Shown piece by piece: positions 17,656-26,344 of a stretch of DNA of 52,078 nucleotides. The translations under genes and the position numbers were made by a program. The stretch is from assembly GCA_038120515.1 (NCBI GenBank), contig JAYOLW010000011.1, forward strand, positions 1-52,078. Reading direction: 5' to 3'. Position 1 is the stretch's first letter, and each line of letters begins with the position of its first letter. Source of the DNA: JADHOX01 sp038120515 (GTDB taxonomy: Bacteria > Pseudomonadota > Alphaproteobacteria > Rickettsiales > JABIRX01). Under the pieces are notes generated by a model. It was not told the origin of the DNA. It searched no databases and saw only the letters and a program-made list of their open reading frames with translations.

Positions 17656-19134
17656 ATGAGTATTTCGAAAAAATCCATAACTGAATTATTAAAACTTCTT
17701 AAGTCAAAAGATATTTCAGCTATAGAAATCACTAATTCTTATCTTTCGAGAATAGAAGATTCCAATAAGGAAATTAATGCTTTTGTCACGGTTTCTAAGG
17801 ATAAAGCAATTAAGATGGCTGAAGATGCCGACAAAAGATACAAAAATGGAGAAAGTAAATTACTAGACGGTATTCCAATTGGTGTAAAAGATGTATTTTG
17901 TACAAAAGGGATTAAAACCCAAGCAGCTTCAAATATATTAAAAGACTTCATTCCAACATATGAATCAACTGTTACTCAAAAACTTTGGGATAATGGTGCA
18001 GTTAATCTTGGCAAATTAAATATGGATGAATTTGCAATGGGATCAGCAAATTTAAATAGCTGTTATGGAAAAGTTATTAATCCTATTAAAAGAAACTCTG
18101 ACGACAAGAAATTAGTTGCTGGCGGTTCTTCCGGTGGTTCTTCTGCTGCAGTTGCCGCAGATCTATGCGCAGCTGCTACTGGCAGTGACACTGGAGGATC
18201 TGTCAGGCAACCAGCTGCTTTTACTGGCTGCGTTGGTATCAAACCTACATATGGACGATGTTCACGCTGGGGTATGATTGCTTTTGCAAGCTCTTTGGAT
18301 CAAGCTGGTGTTATCTCCAAAAATGTAGATGATGCGGCAATTTTTCTTGAGGCTATATCTGGTTATGATAGTAAAGATTCAACTTCGAGTAATCGTGAAG
18401 TTCCACAATTTTCTCAAAATCTAAATATTGATTTAAAAGGCTTACGAATTGGTATTCCAACAGAATATAATTCGGATTTATTAAATGAGGAAGCCAAAGA
18501 AAATTGGTTTAAGGTTGCTAAAGAATTATCTGATCAAGGGGCTGAGGTTATCGATATTTCATTGCCTCATACAGATTATGCAGCTCCGACATATTACATA
18601 ATTTCAACGGCTGAAGCATCTTCTAATCTTTCAAGATATGATGGAGTTAAATATGGTTTAAGAATTTTTGATAAAGGTGACACTTTAGATCAAATGTACG
18701 AAAAAACCAGACAAGCAGGCTTTGGTCCAGAAGTAAAAAAAAGGATATTAACTGGTACATATGTTTTGTCTGCTGGCTATTACGACGCTTATTATAAAAA
18801 AGCATTAAAGCTTAGAAATTTAATTTACAAAGATTTTGCCGATGCATATAAAAATATTGATATAATTCTTACCCCAACAACTCCTAATACCGCATTTGCG
18901 ATTGACGAAACACCAGATACTATTAGTATGTATTTAAATGATGTTTTCACGGTATCAACAAATCTTGCAGGATTACCAGCGATTTCAATACCTACCTCAA
19001 TTTCATCAAATGGATTACCTCTTTCAGTGCAATTAATTGGCAATAGCTTTGAAGAGCATTTAATATTAAAAGTAGCAAAACAGATCGAAAATATAGTTAA
19101 ATTCGATCGTTACAAATTACAAACTATAGTTTAA
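17656..19134 (+). CDS. gatA: Glutamyl/aspartyl-tRNA amidotransferase subunit GatA
   Basis: Amidase subunit that releases ammonia from glutamine for GatB. The 492 residues carry the amidase-signature triad: a lysine near residue 78 (GIPIGVKDVFCTK), then the Ser-rich loop AGGSSGGSSAAVAADLCAAA and TGSDTGGSVRQPAAFTGCVG holding the cis-Ser and nucleophile Ser. Length and motifs are normal. The gatB start follows by 2 bases. Confidence 0.97.
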   Translation: MSISKKSITELLKLLKSKDISAIEITNSYLSRIEDSNKEINAFVTVSKDKAIKMAEDADKRYKNGESKLLDGIPIGVKDVFCTKGIKTQAASNILKDFIPTYESTVTQKLWDNGAVNLGKLNMDEFAMGSANLNSCYGKVINPIKRNSDDKKLVAGGSSGGSSAAVAADLCAAATGSDTGGSVRQPAAFTGCVGIKPTYGRCSRWGMIAFASSLDQAGVISKNVDDAAIFLEAISGYDSKDSTSSNREVPQFSQNLNIDLKGLRIGIPTEYNSDLLNEEAKENWFKVAKELSDQGAEVIDISLPHTDYAAPTYYIISTAEASSNLSRYDGVKYGLRIFDKGDTLDQMYEKTRQAGFGPEVKKRILTGTYVLSAGYYDAYYKKALKLRNLIYKDFADAYKNIDIILTPTTPNTAFAIDETPDTISMYLNDVFTVSTNLAGLPAISIPTSISSNGLPLSVQLIGNSFEEHLILKVAKQIENIVKFDRYKLQTIV

Positions 19135-19136
19135 TT

Positions 19137-20588
19137 ATGGCAACTTATTCAACAGATAAAAATAAATATGATATAGTTATTGGTTTAGAAATACATGCGC
19201 AAATTAATACTAAATCAAAACTATTTTCTAGAACTAATACAGAGTTTGGAGCCGAGCCTAATTCTCAAGTTTCTCTTATTGATGCTGCAATGCCTGGGAT
19301 GCTTCCAACGCTTAACAAAGAAGCTATAAAACAAGCTGTAAAATCAGGACTTGCCTTAAATGCAACAATTAACAAAACATCTATTTTTGATAGAAAAAAT
19401 TATTTTTACGCTGATTTACCACAAGGCTATCAAATTTCACAATTTTCAGACCCCCTTGTTTCTGGTGGATATATTGACATTGTTAATGAAGAAAAAATAA
19501 ACAAAAGAATTAACCTTACTAGAATTCATATTGAACAAGATGCTGGCAAGTCAATTCATGACCAAAGTCCAGATGAAAGCTTTATTGATCTCAACAGGTC
19601 AGGTATAGCTCTTATGGAAATTGTAACTGAACCAGATTTTACATCAGCATATGAAGTTACTGAATTTGTTAAAAAGCTTAGAAATATTCTGAGATATGTT
19701 GGTAGCTGTGATGCTGATATGGAAAAAGGTAATCTTCGATGTGATGCTAATATTTCTTTAAAACTTCACGGCTCAAATATTCTTGGTACAAGATGTGAAA
19801 TAAAAAACTTAAATTCACTAAAGAATATAGCTCTTGCAATTGAATATGAGATAACTACTCAGGCCGCAATTCTTGATAATGGTGGCGAAGTAAGACAACA
19901 AACAAAACTTTTCAATCCTAACTCGCTAACAACAAAAGTTATGAGAGACAAAGAAGATGCCCATGATTATCGTTATTTTCCTGATCCAGATTTATTGCCA
20001 TTAGTTCTTGATGATAATTTTATCCAAACCGCAAAAGCTGAAATTGGTGAATTACCAGATGCTAAAAGAAATCGCTATATCAATGATTTTGGTATATCTG
20101 AATATGATGCAGAAGTTATTATTTCAGATAAAAACAATGCAGACTTTTTTGAACAAATCTTAGGAAAATGCGATACTAAACTTGCAGTATCTTGGTTTAC
20201 AGCCGAATTCTTTGGTAGATTAAACAAGATCAATGTCAATATAACAAAATCTCCTGTTAATGCAGAAAATCTTCTACAACTTATAAAACTAATTGAAGAT
20301 AAAACGATCTCTGGAAAAATCGCCAAAGATGTATTAGATAAAATGTTTGAATCAGGTAAATCCCCTAATGAAATTGTCAAATCAGAAGGACTTATCCAAT
20401 TAAGTGATAGTAGTGAGATAATTAAAATAATTAATGAAATACTTGAGAATAACTCTGATAAAGTCAGTGAATACAAAAGTGGGAAGGACAAATTATTTGG
20501 CTTTTTTGTTGGTCAAACAATGAAAGCAACACAAGGAAAAGCTAATCCAGCAATAGTAAACCAATTATTGAAACAACAATTATCGTAA
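19137..20588 (+). CDS. gatB: Glutamyl/aspartyl-tRNA amidotransferase subunit GatB
   Basis: Kinase/amidotransferase subunit that phosphorylates the misacylated Glu or Asp on tRNA and transfers ammonia to it. The 483 residues include the N-terminal IVIGLEIHAQINTKSKLFS, the GatB core with NYFYADLPQGYQISQ and EQDAGKSIHDQ, and the C-terminal YqeY-like tRNA-binding tail. It ends the gatCAB operon and converges with the next gene, with 3 bases between the stops and no obvious terminator hairpin. Confidence 0.97.
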   Translation: MATYSTDKNKYDIVIGLEIHAQINTKSKLFSRTNTEFGAEPNSQVSLIDAAMPGMLPTLNKEAIKQAVKSGLALNATINKTSIFDRKNYFYADLPQGYQISQFSDPLVSGGYIDIVNEEKINKRINLTRIHIEQDAGKSIHDQSPDESFIDLNRSGIALMEIVTEPDFTSAYEVTEFVKKLRNILRYVGSCDADMEKGNLRCDANISLKLHGSNILGTRCEIKNLNSLKNIALAIEYEITTQAAILDNGGEVRQQTKLFNPNSLTTKVMRDKEDAHDYRYFPDPDLLPLVLDDNFIQTAKAEIGELPDAKRNRYINDFGISEYDAEVIISDKNNADFFEQILGKCDTKLAVSWFTAEFFGRLNKINVNITKSPVNAENLLQLIKLIEDKTISGKIAKDVLDKMFESGKSPNEIVKSEGLIQLSDSSEIIKIINEILENNSDKVSEYKSGKDKLFGFFVGQTMKATQGKANPAIVNQLLKQQLS

Positions 20589-20591
20589 TAT

Positions 20592-21935
20592 TTAACGCGC
20601 GGCTCCTCCTTCCTTACCCTTAGCTTTTGAAGGAGTTTCTGGAGCAGTTATTTTATCATCTTCACTTCTGGTTCTTGGATCTAGCTCTTTTAATTCACTT
20701 TTTGTCTTATCAAGCTTTTTTGAAAGTTCTTCAAATTGTATTTTAAGTTTATTTTCTGTATATTGTTGTTGATTAACATTGTCAGATGAGTTCTGATACG
20801 AGGTAAAAGCTAAAGAAGCTCCATAACCAAACATTGCACCAGCAGCCATACCTCCAAAAATAGCAATACTTCCTGCAGCAATAGATGATGCTAAACCAAC
20901 TGAAGCCATGAACGCAGTTATTGGATTAGCAAGCACAAATCCACAAATCATACCAATAATACCACCATACATTAAGCCATTAATATTACTTCCTGGGGCA
21001 AAATCTTCTTTATACAGAGAAGATTCTACCTTCTCATTTTTTTCCATTGCGTCTATCAAATTTTTTTTCTGTCCAATTAATGTAACTATCTCACTATTCT
21101 TAGAATCGATTTGACGCTTTTCTTCAGCAGTAAGAAGCTTTTCATTAATCAAATCTATAAAATCTTTATCTAGATCAGAAGAATGTTTGTTTATCTCAGT
21201 TTTTATTTCAGAACCATGACCACGCATTGTAATTTCATCAAGGAGCTTTTTAAAATCATCTTTAGTTTTATCGGATTTCTTATATTTTTGATTATATAAC
21301 TCATTTAAAAATTTTGGTTTTTTTATGGCTAGCTTTACAATTAAATTATAATCTATTTTTAATTTATCAAATTCAAGTAAGTCTTGGAAACTATCAATGT
21401 CATCTGTGGTAATTACTTCATCTAAAAATCTTTCTGGCTGTAATGAATTAATTACTGCATCCTGAATATTAACTTCTTGCTCATCTCCATCGGAGTCATC
21501 ATAGTAATATGGAACATTACTCCTATCAGAATAGCAAAAATCAACTAAGCTTTTATACTCTTGAATATTTTTAGGAGGAAATTTTGAGAACTCTTGATAA
21601 TAAAATTTTTGAAAAGCCTCTGAAAGATCTGACAAATCAACATCAGGATCTGTTTGAATAGATCTTATTAGATGTTCTTTAGTTTGTGAATTTAAACTAC
21701 TTAAAACTTCATCAACTTTTCCATATCTAAGAGTAATATCAGTAATAATTTCTATAATATCACTAATGTCATTATTAAGTTCGACAAGATCATAATCTTC
21801 ATCAACTGGATCTGAATTTTTTGCAATAGCAGCCGACACAGCATTTTCACAGGCTGTTTTAAGTGCACCATGATCAAAAGTGTTAGTTTTTAAAGCTTTT
21901 AAAGCTCGTATATTGTTGTCAAAATCTGTTGGCAT
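20592..21935 (-). CDS. Unrecognised 447-residue protein with glycine-rich hydrophobic segment and coiled coils
   Basis: I recognise no family. From the ATG at 21935 (a TTG two codons earlier is possible) the protein has an acidic, mostly helical N-terminal region (1-270) including an acidic Tyr-rich patch YYYDDSDGDEQE near residue 145; a coiled-coil-prone stretch (about 273-310); a 63-residue hydrophobic Gly/Ala-rich segment (about 318-380) with glycine-zipper spacing (GGIIGMICG, GGMAAGAMFGYG); a second short coiled coil (about 395-420); and a charged tail ending GKEGGAAR. No signal peptide is seen. It stands alone between gatB (converging) and the polyprenyl synthase. Membrane insertion is likely; function is unknown. 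Confidence 0.7.
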   Translation of the reverse strand: MPTDFDNNIRALKALKTNTFDHGALKTACENAVSAAIAKNSDPVDEDYDLVELNNDISDIIEIITDITLRYGKVDEVLSSLNSQTKEHLIRSIQTDPDVDLSDLSEAFQKFYYQEFSKFPPKNIQEYKSLVDFCYSDRSNVPYYYDDSDGDEQEVNIQDAVINSLQPERFLDEVITTDDIDSFQDLLEFDKLKIDYNLIVKLAIKKPKFLNELYNQKYKKSDKTKDDFKKLLDEITMRGHGSEIKTEINKHSSDLDKDFIDLINEKLLTAEEKRQIDSKNSEIVTLIGQKKNLIDAMEKNEKVESSLYKEDFAPGSNINGLMYGGIIGMICGFVLANPITAFMASVGLASSIAAGSIAIFGGMAAGAMFGYGASLAFTSYQNSSDNVNQQQYTENKLKIQFEELSKKLDKTKSELKELDPRTRSEDDKITAPETPSKAKGKEGGAAR

Positions 21936-21991
21936 AATCAAAACAAAAAAAAGATTTTAACATGAAAAATAAAATTTGTCGAGATTGAAAT

Positions 21992-23005
21992 TTACCCTAT
22001 CCTGGATAAACTTAGCTCTGCAATATCCTTTAGTAATATTGTATATTTATTTTGAGGAAGTAAATTTAACGATTTTAATGACTCTTTATAATAAGCTTCA
22101 ACAAAGTTAATTGTTTTCTCTTTAATATCATATTCGACCATCAAAGCCAAGATATGATTAAAATCTTGCTGAGATTTGTGCTTTTTGTTAAAAAGATTCA
22201 TTAACTCAGATTGTTTTACGCCCATTATTTGGTGTAGCATTATGAATGGCAAGGTAATTTTGTTTTCAAAAAAATCATCACCAGTATTTTTACCAAGCAG
22301 TTTTTTGTCTCCAAAATAATCTAATACATCATCAATTACCTGAAAAATCATACCTAAATTAAAACCGAAATCGTTTAAGGCTTGTTCATAACTGCGTCCA
22401 GCATTTGCAATTAAGGCACTGTTTCTACAGGCTTCTTGAAATAACCTAGCAGTTTTAGCAGCAATAACATTTAAATATTTTTCTAAATTAACTTCATTAG
22501 AATTAATCAATTCTAATTGAGCAATTTCTCCTTCAGAAATTATCGAAGATGCTTTTGCCAAGTTCGACAAGACCTCAAGATTTTTAGTTTTAACCATTAA
22601 CTCAAAACTTTTGGCAAAGATAAAATCTCCAGCAAGAATTGCTGATTTATTATCCCATTTATTATTTACAGTATCAAAACCTCTTCTTTTCTCACTTTTA
22701 TCTATTACATCATCATGTAACAATGTCGCAGAATGAATTAACTCTACCGCAGCAGCGAGATAAAACACTTCATCATCATAAAAATCAAAAACTTTACCTG
22801 AAATCACAGATAATAAGGGTCTAATTCTTTTGCCGCCAGACTCTATAACATGATTGAGAATATCTTTAGTTAAAGAATTGTCTGATCTCAGATTATTTAT
22901 TAAGAAGCTATCAATTTTATCAATATCAGATTTAACTATATCTTTTATTTCCGATGCTTTCTTTTTAATTTCTAAAGCAGAATTATAGGATGCAGCAATT
23001 TTCAT
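21992..23005 (-). CDS. ispB: Polyprenyl (probably octaprenyl/decaprenyl) diphosphate synthase
   Basis: Trans-prenyltransferase that builds the quinone side chain from farnesyl or geranyl diphosphate and isopentenyl diphosphate. From the ATG at 23005 it has 337 residues; an in-frame TTG at 23044 would add 13. Both Asp-rich motifs are present: LLHDDVIDKSEKRRG and VIDDVLDYFGD, with GGKRIRPLL before the first. Chain length cannot be read from sequence. It follows tRNA-Leu on the same strand, and dxs, which provides its building blocks, lies just upstream of that. Confidence 0.9.
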   Translation of the reverse strand: MKIAASYNSALEIKKKASEIKDIVKSDIDKIDSFLINNLRSDNSLTKDILNHVIESGGKRIRPLLSVISGKVFDFYDDEVFYLAAAVELIHSATLLHDDVIDKSEKRRGFDTVNNKWDNKSAILAGDFIFAKSFELMVKTKNLEVLSNLAKASSIISEGEIAQLELINSNEVNLEKYLNVIAAKTARLFQEACRNSALIANAGRSYEQALNDFGFNLGMIFQVIDDVLDYFGDKKLLGKNTGDDFFENKITLPFIMLHQIMGVKQSELMNLFNKKHKSQQDFNHILALMVEYDIKEKTINFVEAYYKESLKSLNLLPQNKYTILLKDIAELSLSRIG

Positions 23006-23058
23006 TGAATTAGAAAAGAGAAAATTATGAATAACATCCGCCAAAATAAAATATATTT

Positions 23059-23146
23059 TGGTGCCCGCGGCCGGACTTGAACCGGCAAGGGCCTAGGGCC
23101 CCACGGATTTTAAGTCCGTTGCGTCTACCAATTCCGCCACGCGGGC
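23059..23146 (-). tRNA. tRNA-Leu (anticodon TAA)
   Basis: A class II tRNA of 88 bases on the minus strand with acceptor stem GCCCGCG/CGCGGGC, a long GC-rich variable arm, the T loop GGTTCAAGTCC and an anticodon loop carrying TAA (plus-strand 23110-23112). CCA is encoded at 23059-23061. It lies between dxs and the polyprenyl synthase gene, all on the minus strand. Confidence 0.95.
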
Positions 23147-23229
23147 ATTGGATGCCATGCACATGGCTTATAAACAGGAATATTTTAGTTTCAATAACAA
23201 AAGTTATGTAAGAAATAGAATAAACTAAA

Positions 23230-25119
23230 TTACCCTAATAAAAATCTAAATGTTTTGAGCAACGAATCAGAATCCATTGATATTTCTGAATACATTTCTT
23301 CTTGAGTTGCATTTTCAATAAAATAATCCGGAAAAGTAAGATTCTTAACAACTAAATCACCTATATTTTTTGTAAATAAATATTGATTAACAGAAGCCGA
23401 GAAACCACCCTGACTCCCCTCTTCAATCGTTAAAATTTTACGATGTGTTTTTAAGATTTCATCAATTAAGTCTGTATCAATTGGTTTTGCAAACCGCATA
23501 TCACAAATTGTAACTTGAATTTTTTCTTCTTTTGCAAATATTTTAGCAGCTTCAATCACATCTCTTAAATGACAACCAAGAGACAATACAGCTATATCAC
23601 TGCCTTTTTCGACGAAATAACCTTTTCCGACTGGTACTAATTCTGATTCAGAACCATCAATTTCATTAACATTACCTCTTGGAAATCTGAAAGCAAAAGG
23701 GCCATCATTGAAATTGATTGCGGTTTTTATAATATTTTTAAGCTCTTTCATTGAGCTAGGTGCAGCTAAAACTATATTGGGTAGGCAAGACAAATAAGCA
23801 ATATCAAAGCTACCACTATGAGTTGCTCCATCAGCTCCAACATAACCAGCTCTATCGATAGCGAATTTAACTGGTAAATTTTGAATACAAACATCATGAA
23901 TTATTTGATCATAAGCTCTTTGTAGAAATGTAGAATAAATTGCTACAAAAGGCTTCATATCCTGACATGCCAATCCTGCTGCAAATGTAACAGCATGCTG
24001 CTCGGCAATGCCGACATCGAAATACCTATCTGGAAAACTATTCGCAAATTTATCAAGTCCAGTTCCAGTAGGCATAGCAGCGGTAATTGCAACAATAGAC
24101 TTATCATTCTCAGCTTGCTTTATCAGCTCTTCAGCAAAACATGATGTATAGCTTTTTTCGGATGATTTATTTTGCTTTCCTGTTGCAACAGAAAATTTTG
24201 AAACACCATGAAAATGATCACCAGCCTCTTCAGCAGGCTTGTAACCTTTACCCTTTTGAGTCACAATATGAAACAAAACAGGATGCGAAGACGGGTTTTG
24301 TTTATAATTTTCTAATATTTCCACCAACTTTATCACATCATGACCATCTAAGGGGCCATTATATTTAAGACCAAGATTTTCAAAAAGATTGCTGCCTAGT
24401 AGCACTTCATTTACAACACCTTTAGTTTTTTTTTCAAAGCTTTTAAATGATCTCTGCAAAGACTCAGGTAATATTTTAACAGCAGATTTTGCTGATTTTC
24501 TTAGCATGGCAAAATTTTTGGAACTGATAAGATTTGTCAAATAAGAAGACACTGCTCCAGTTGGTTTTGCAATTGACATATCATTGTCATTTAAAATAAT
24601 TAGAAATTTACCTTTTACTGTATCAGCATTATTTATTGCCTCATAAGCAAGGCCGGCACTTAATGCACCATCTCCAATTATTGGTATCACAAAAAAATCA
24701 TCACCTTTAATGTCTCTAGCCTTAGCAAAACCAATTGCTGCTGAAATTGAAGTCGAGCTATGCCCTGCACCAAAAGGGTCATACTCACTTTCACTTCGAG
24801 ATGTAAAGCCCGACAAACCATCTTTCTGCCTAATTGAAAGCATTCTATTTTTTCTTCCTGTCAAGATTTTATGAGGATAAGCTTGATGCCCTACGTCAAA
24901 AATCACCTTATCTAGAGGAGTTTTAAAAACATAATGAATGGCAACAGTAAGCTCAACAACACCTAATCCAGCTCCAAGATGTCCACCAGTTTTAGAGACA
25001 GAATCGATCATAAAATCTCTAATCTCTTGACAAAGATTGGGTAAATCCTCAATAGACATATGATCTTTAAGATCACTAGGGTAGTCAATTTTATCTAATA
25101 GTGTGTATTGCTTAGCCAT
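23230..25119 (-). CDS. dxs: 1-deoxy-D-xylulose-5-phosphate synthase Dxs
   Basis: Thiamine-diphosphate enzyme joining pyruvate and glyceraldehyde 3-phosphate, the first step of the DXP isoprenoid pathway. The 629 residues match family length, with GGHLGAGLGVVELTVA near residue 45, the ThDP motif IIGDGALSAGLAYEA near residue 147, and the transketolase pyrimidine-binding domain with DVGIAEQHAVTFAAG near residue 367. Dxr, the next enzyme, is in the long cluster at 43.6-44.7 kb. It starts 7 bases after trmL. Confidence 0.97.
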   Translation of the reverse strand: MAKQYTLLDKIDYPSDLKDHMSIEDLPNLCQEIRDFMIDSVSKTGGHLGAGLGVVELTVAIHYVFKTPLDKVIFDVGHQAYPHKILTGRKNRMLSIRQKDGLSGFTSRSESEYDPFGAGHSSTSISAAIGFAKARDIKGDDFFVIPIIGDGALSAGLAYEAINNADTVKGKFLIILNDNDMSIAKPTGAVSSYLTNLISSKNFAMLRKSAKSAVKILPESLQRSFKSFEKKTKGVVNEVLLGSNLFENLGLKYNGPLDGHDVIKLVEILENYKQNPSSHPVLFHIVTQKGKGYKPAEEAGDHFHGVSKFSVATGKQNKSSEKSYTSCFAEELIKQAENDKSIVAITAAMPTGTGLDKFANSFPDRYFDVGIAEQHAVTFAAGLACQDMKPFVAIYSTFLQRAYDQIIHDVCIQNLPVKFAIDRAGYVGADGATHSGSFDIAYLSCLPNIVLAAPSSMKELKNIIKTAINFNDGPFAFRFPRGNVNEIDGSESELVPVGKGYFVEKGSDIAVLSLGCHLRDVIEAAKIFAKEEKIQVTICDMRFAKPIDTDLIDEILKTHRKILTIEEGSQGGFSASVNQYLFTKNIGDLVVKNLTFPDYFIENATQEEMYSEISMDSDSLLKTFRFLLG

Positions 25120-25126
25120 TAATTGC

Positions 25127-25588
25127 TTACGCTATTTTATTATTTTTTCGAATTTGAGTATTAGCTGAGTAAGCAGTAATTGCAACTGAAACAGCAAGGT
25201 TAAGCGACCTTGTATCAGAATTAATAGGAATTTTGGCCTTTTTTATACATGCTGTGTGAATATATTCAGGTACTCCACTAGATTCTTGTCCAAATATAAA
25301 AAAACTATCATTAGAGATATTTAAATCATCAAGATAATTGTTTGTTTTAGTTGTCATCAGAATTAGCTCTGGATTATTATTATGCTGAAGGAAATCATCA
25401 AAAGATTTATATCTGCATAACTCAGTTTTATCGATGTAGTCCATTGCCGAAGATTTTATTCTTTTGCTATCAAATGGGAAACCACATGGTTCTATTACAT
25501 GAATCCTAGCGCCAAAACATGCCGAAGTTCTTATAATGGAACCAAGGTTTTCAGCTATTTCTGGTTGAAATAATACAATATTAAGCAT
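25127..25588 (-). CDS. trmL: tRNA (cytidine/uridine-34-2'-O)-methyltransferase TrmL
   Basis: SPOUT-family enzyme methylating the wobble ribose of certain tRNA-Leu isoacceptors. The 153 residues show the three SPOUT motifs: PEIAENLGSIIRTSACFG near residue 9, IFGQESSGVP near residue 95, and LNLAVSVAITAY near residue 128, forming the trefoil knot that holds S-adenosylmethionine. A tRNA-Leu gene, its substrate class, lies about 2 kb downstream, probably by chance. It is divergent from rlmE with 29 bases between starts. Confidence 0.93.
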   Translation of the reverse strand: MLNIVLFQPEIAENLGSIIRTSACFGARIHVIEPCGFPFDSKRIKSSAMDYIDKTELCRYKSFDDFLQHNNNPELILMTTKTNNYLDDLNISNDSFFIFGQESSGVPEYIHTACIKKAKIPINSDTRSLNLAVSVAITAYSANTQIRKNNKIA

Positions 25589-25617
25589 ATGAAATAATCA
25601 AAAGTTTTTATAATAAT

Positions 25618-26292
25618 ATGTCTACTGGAAAATATCAAAAAGGTTTTCGGAATAAATTTAGTAAAGTTAAAACTGCAAAAGGCAGAAAACTATCTTCAAC
25701 CTTATGGATCCAAAGACAAATTAATGACCCTTATAGCAAATTAGCTAAAAAAGAAAATTATAGGTCAAGAGCTGCATATAAACTTCTAGAAATTGATGAC
25801 AAACTCAAAATAATCAAAGATGCAAAAACTATCCTTGATCTTGGTTGTGCACCAGGAGGATGGCTCCAGATTTTAAGACAACGTAATAAAAAAGCTAATA
25901 TTGTAGGCGTTGACCTGCTTGAAATTGACCCTGTACCTAATTGTGAATTTATACTGGGCGATTTTCTGGAGAACGAAACTCAAAACTTGATAATTGATAA
26001 AATCTCTTCACCAAAAGTCGATTTAATTGTTTCAGATATTGCACCAAATAAATCAGGACATAAAAATACTGATATGCTTAGAATGTACGCCGTTGCAGAA
26101 GAGGTTTTAAACTTTTCGATCCTTCACCTTAACAAAGGTGGTTTCGTTATTATGAAATTATTTATGGGCCGTGACTATGAAGAGCTTCTAAAGCAATTCA
26201 AAGCAAACTTTACAAAAGTAAGGCAGATAAAGCCAGAAGCATCAAGGAGAGATTCATCAGAGTTTTACATAATAGGAGAAAGTTTTGTTTGA
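25618..26292 (+). CDS. rlmE: 23S rRNA 2'-O-ribose U2552 methyltransferase RlmE (FtsJ/RrmJ)
   Basis: Methylates the 2'-OH of U2552 in the 23S rRNA A loop during late 50S assembly. The 224 residues contain the SAM-binding motif ILDLGCAPGGWLQILRQR near residue 78, the catalytic Asp in SDIAPNKSGHKNTD near residue 140 and the catalytic Lys in GGFVIMKLFMG near residue 180, the K-D-K-E layout of this family. A basic N-terminal extension (residues 1-35) is present, as in many alphaproteobacterial members. It is divergent from trmL. Confidence 0.95.
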   Translation: MSTGKYQKGFRNKFSKVKTAKGRKLSSTLWIQRQINDPYSKLAKKENYRSRAAYKLLEIDDKLKIIKDAKTILDLGCAPGGWLQILRQRNKKANIVGVDLLEIDPVPNCEFILGDFLENETQNLIIDKISSPKVDLIVSDIAPNKSGHKNTDMLRMYAVAEEVLNFSILHLNKGGFVIMKLFMGRDYEELLKQFKANFTKVRQIKPEASRRDSSEFYIIGESFV

Positions 26293-26344
26293 CGTTAATT
26301 TATGATGATATATTATTTTTGGTCTAATTTTATTGGTTTTTATT

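Noticed and set aside
23154..23167. Small inverted repeat gccatg/catggc between dxs and tRNA-Leu as a terminator
   Set aside because: Only 5-6 bp with a tiny loop and no following T run; it is too weak to call.
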